Part shown: positions 34,450 through 35,040 of the stretch, one piece after another | Layout of the letters: every line of letters begins with the position of its first letter | How positions within the stretch are numbered: position 1 is the first letter of the stretch | Assembly (NCBI GenBank): GCA_021781415.1 | Contig: JAJXWW010000125.1 | Span: 1-35,040, forward strand | From: Planctomycetota bacterium | GTDB lineage: Bacteria > Planctomycetota > Planctomycetia > Gemmatales > Gemmataceae | Direction: 5' to 3' | DNA: 35,040 nt | Made by a program: the position numbers and the translations under genes | Notes under the pieces: generated by a model | Told to the model about the DNA's origin: nothing | Seen by the model: only the letters and a program-made list of their open reading frames with translations | Databases searched by the model: none

Positions 34450-34495
34450 GACCTCGATCCAAGACGAACCGGATTTTTTGTCGGAGCTTGCGCCG

Positions 34496-35040
34496 CTACT
34501 TAATGTCGATGCGCCCGCCGGATTTCTCGCTCATCTCGATCAGATTCTTCACTTTGTCTTGGTATTGTTCGGGAACCTTGTCCACGCTCTCGTACTTCTC
34601 GTTCTGAACGCCGTCTTGAACGTGGATGGTTTTCACCTTTGCCTTGCCGTCGGTCGCGGCCCCGGTCAGCGTGATAATCAAGCTGCCTTCCTGATGGCGC
34701 AGGGTGAAGCGTTCCGGAGTGCGAACGATGGTCGTCATCACGGTTCGGGCATCGCCCGGTTGAGGCGGCACGAAGCCTGGACCTGGAGGAAAGGCGGGGC
34801 CAAGAGGCGGTCGTGGCGGAGCCGGCGGAAACCCGCCTGGGAAACCGCCGCCGGGTGGGAAGGCTCCACCGGGCTGGAAGCCACCGACCGTTTCCTTCGC
34901 TTCGGGCAATTTAACGTCCTTAATCGTCTCCTTCTTCCCTTTGCGCAGCACGACGACCTCGACCGCGGCATCGGGCTTGATGTCGGACAACAAGCGGCGG
35001 AAGGCCGCCGGACGATTGGACACCGACTTGCCGTTTACCT
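34496..35040 (-). CDS. PDZ-like domain protein, 5' part outside window
   Basis: The frame is open to the window edge and ends with TAG at 34496-34498. The first visible residues, VNGKSVSNRPAAFRRLLSDI, then AAVEVVVLRKGKKETIKDVK, are the second half of a PDZ domain as in HtrA-type proteases. A glycine/proline-rich linker follows (GGFQPGGAFPPGGGFPGG). The C-terminal part (RTPERFTLRHQEGSLIITLT, VKTIHVQDGVQNEKYESVDK) is not recognised. The real start lies beyond 35040; the GTG at 35023 is inside the domain. Whether a protease domain precedes cannot be told. Confidence 0.7.
   Translation of the reverse strand, partial: VNGKSVSNRPAAFRRLLSDIKPDAAVEVVVLRKGKKETIKDVKLPEAKETVGGFQPGGAFPPGGGFPGGFPPAPPRPPLGPAFPPGPGFVPPQPGDARTVMTTIVRTPERFTLRHQEGSLIITLTGAATDGKAKVKTIHVQDGVQNEKYESVDKVPEQYQDKVKNLIEMSEKSGGRIDIK

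Noticed and set aside
1..35040. CRISPR array, rRNA or prophage
   Set aside because: No regularly spaced direct repeats, no rRNA-like stretches and no phage structural or integrase genes were seen.

Overview
The window reads as chromosomal DNA of a planctomycete, most likely of the Gemmataceae type (inferred from gene content; no rRNA or marker search was possible). Pointers are the GC-rich coding bias, several sulfatases, a ThuA/DUF1080 pair, a BlaI/M56 pair, a DUF1634/TauE pair, KDO/LPS-type genes and many intergenic palindromes.

Layout. 1-3750: the edge holds a minus-strand thiamin gene that fuses a Clp-N-like region, a ThiD2-like region and ThiE. It is divergent from a TolC-like outer-membrane protein and a PhnD-like binding protein. 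3987-9710: a type IIA topoisomerase operon (A subunit, then B subunit) has three small genes wedged between the subunits: a JAMM-like protein, a small NTF2-immunity-like protein, and an antitoxin-like/HNH protein. All are closely spaced or overlapping. 9739-12036: a long palindrome, then a BlaI-type repressor and an M56 (BlaR1-like) protease. The protease carries a CxxCH haem-c motif and a coiled-coil tail, and a clear promoter/operator lies upstream of the repressor.

12160-19433 is an accessory region. It has two arylsulfatases (CTAGR and CSPTR active-site motifs) on opposite strands, a broken ISKra4-like transposase, and a mosaic of three gene fragments (DUF1254/DUF1214, OprB-type porin, PF13557 transporter). 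It also has a bestrophin-like (DUF4239) membrane protein and a 39-residue ORF whose N-terminus resembles those of the sulfatases. The region looks like a decaying, rearranged sulfatase island.

20204-25270 is a kdsD-kdsC pair followed by a 1150-residue membrane-anchored protein built from LptA/LptC-like modules, probably an unusually large LPS-transport bridge. 25332-30811 carries ThuA and DUF1080 proteins, a hybrid histidine kinase with three PAS domains, and a GT-C-like membrane protein. 30965-35040 carries an Spy-like secreted protein, DUF1634 plus TauE, a cation diffusion facilitator, tRNA-Leu(GAG) with its own promoter and terminator, and the end of a PDZ-like protein cut by the window edge.

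The most unusual items are the topoisomerase operon interrupted by a toxin/immunity-like cassette, the giant Lpt-like bridge, the Clp-N/ThiD2/ThiE fusion and the haem-motif M56 sensor. All family assignments come from reading motifs by eye; no database search was run.
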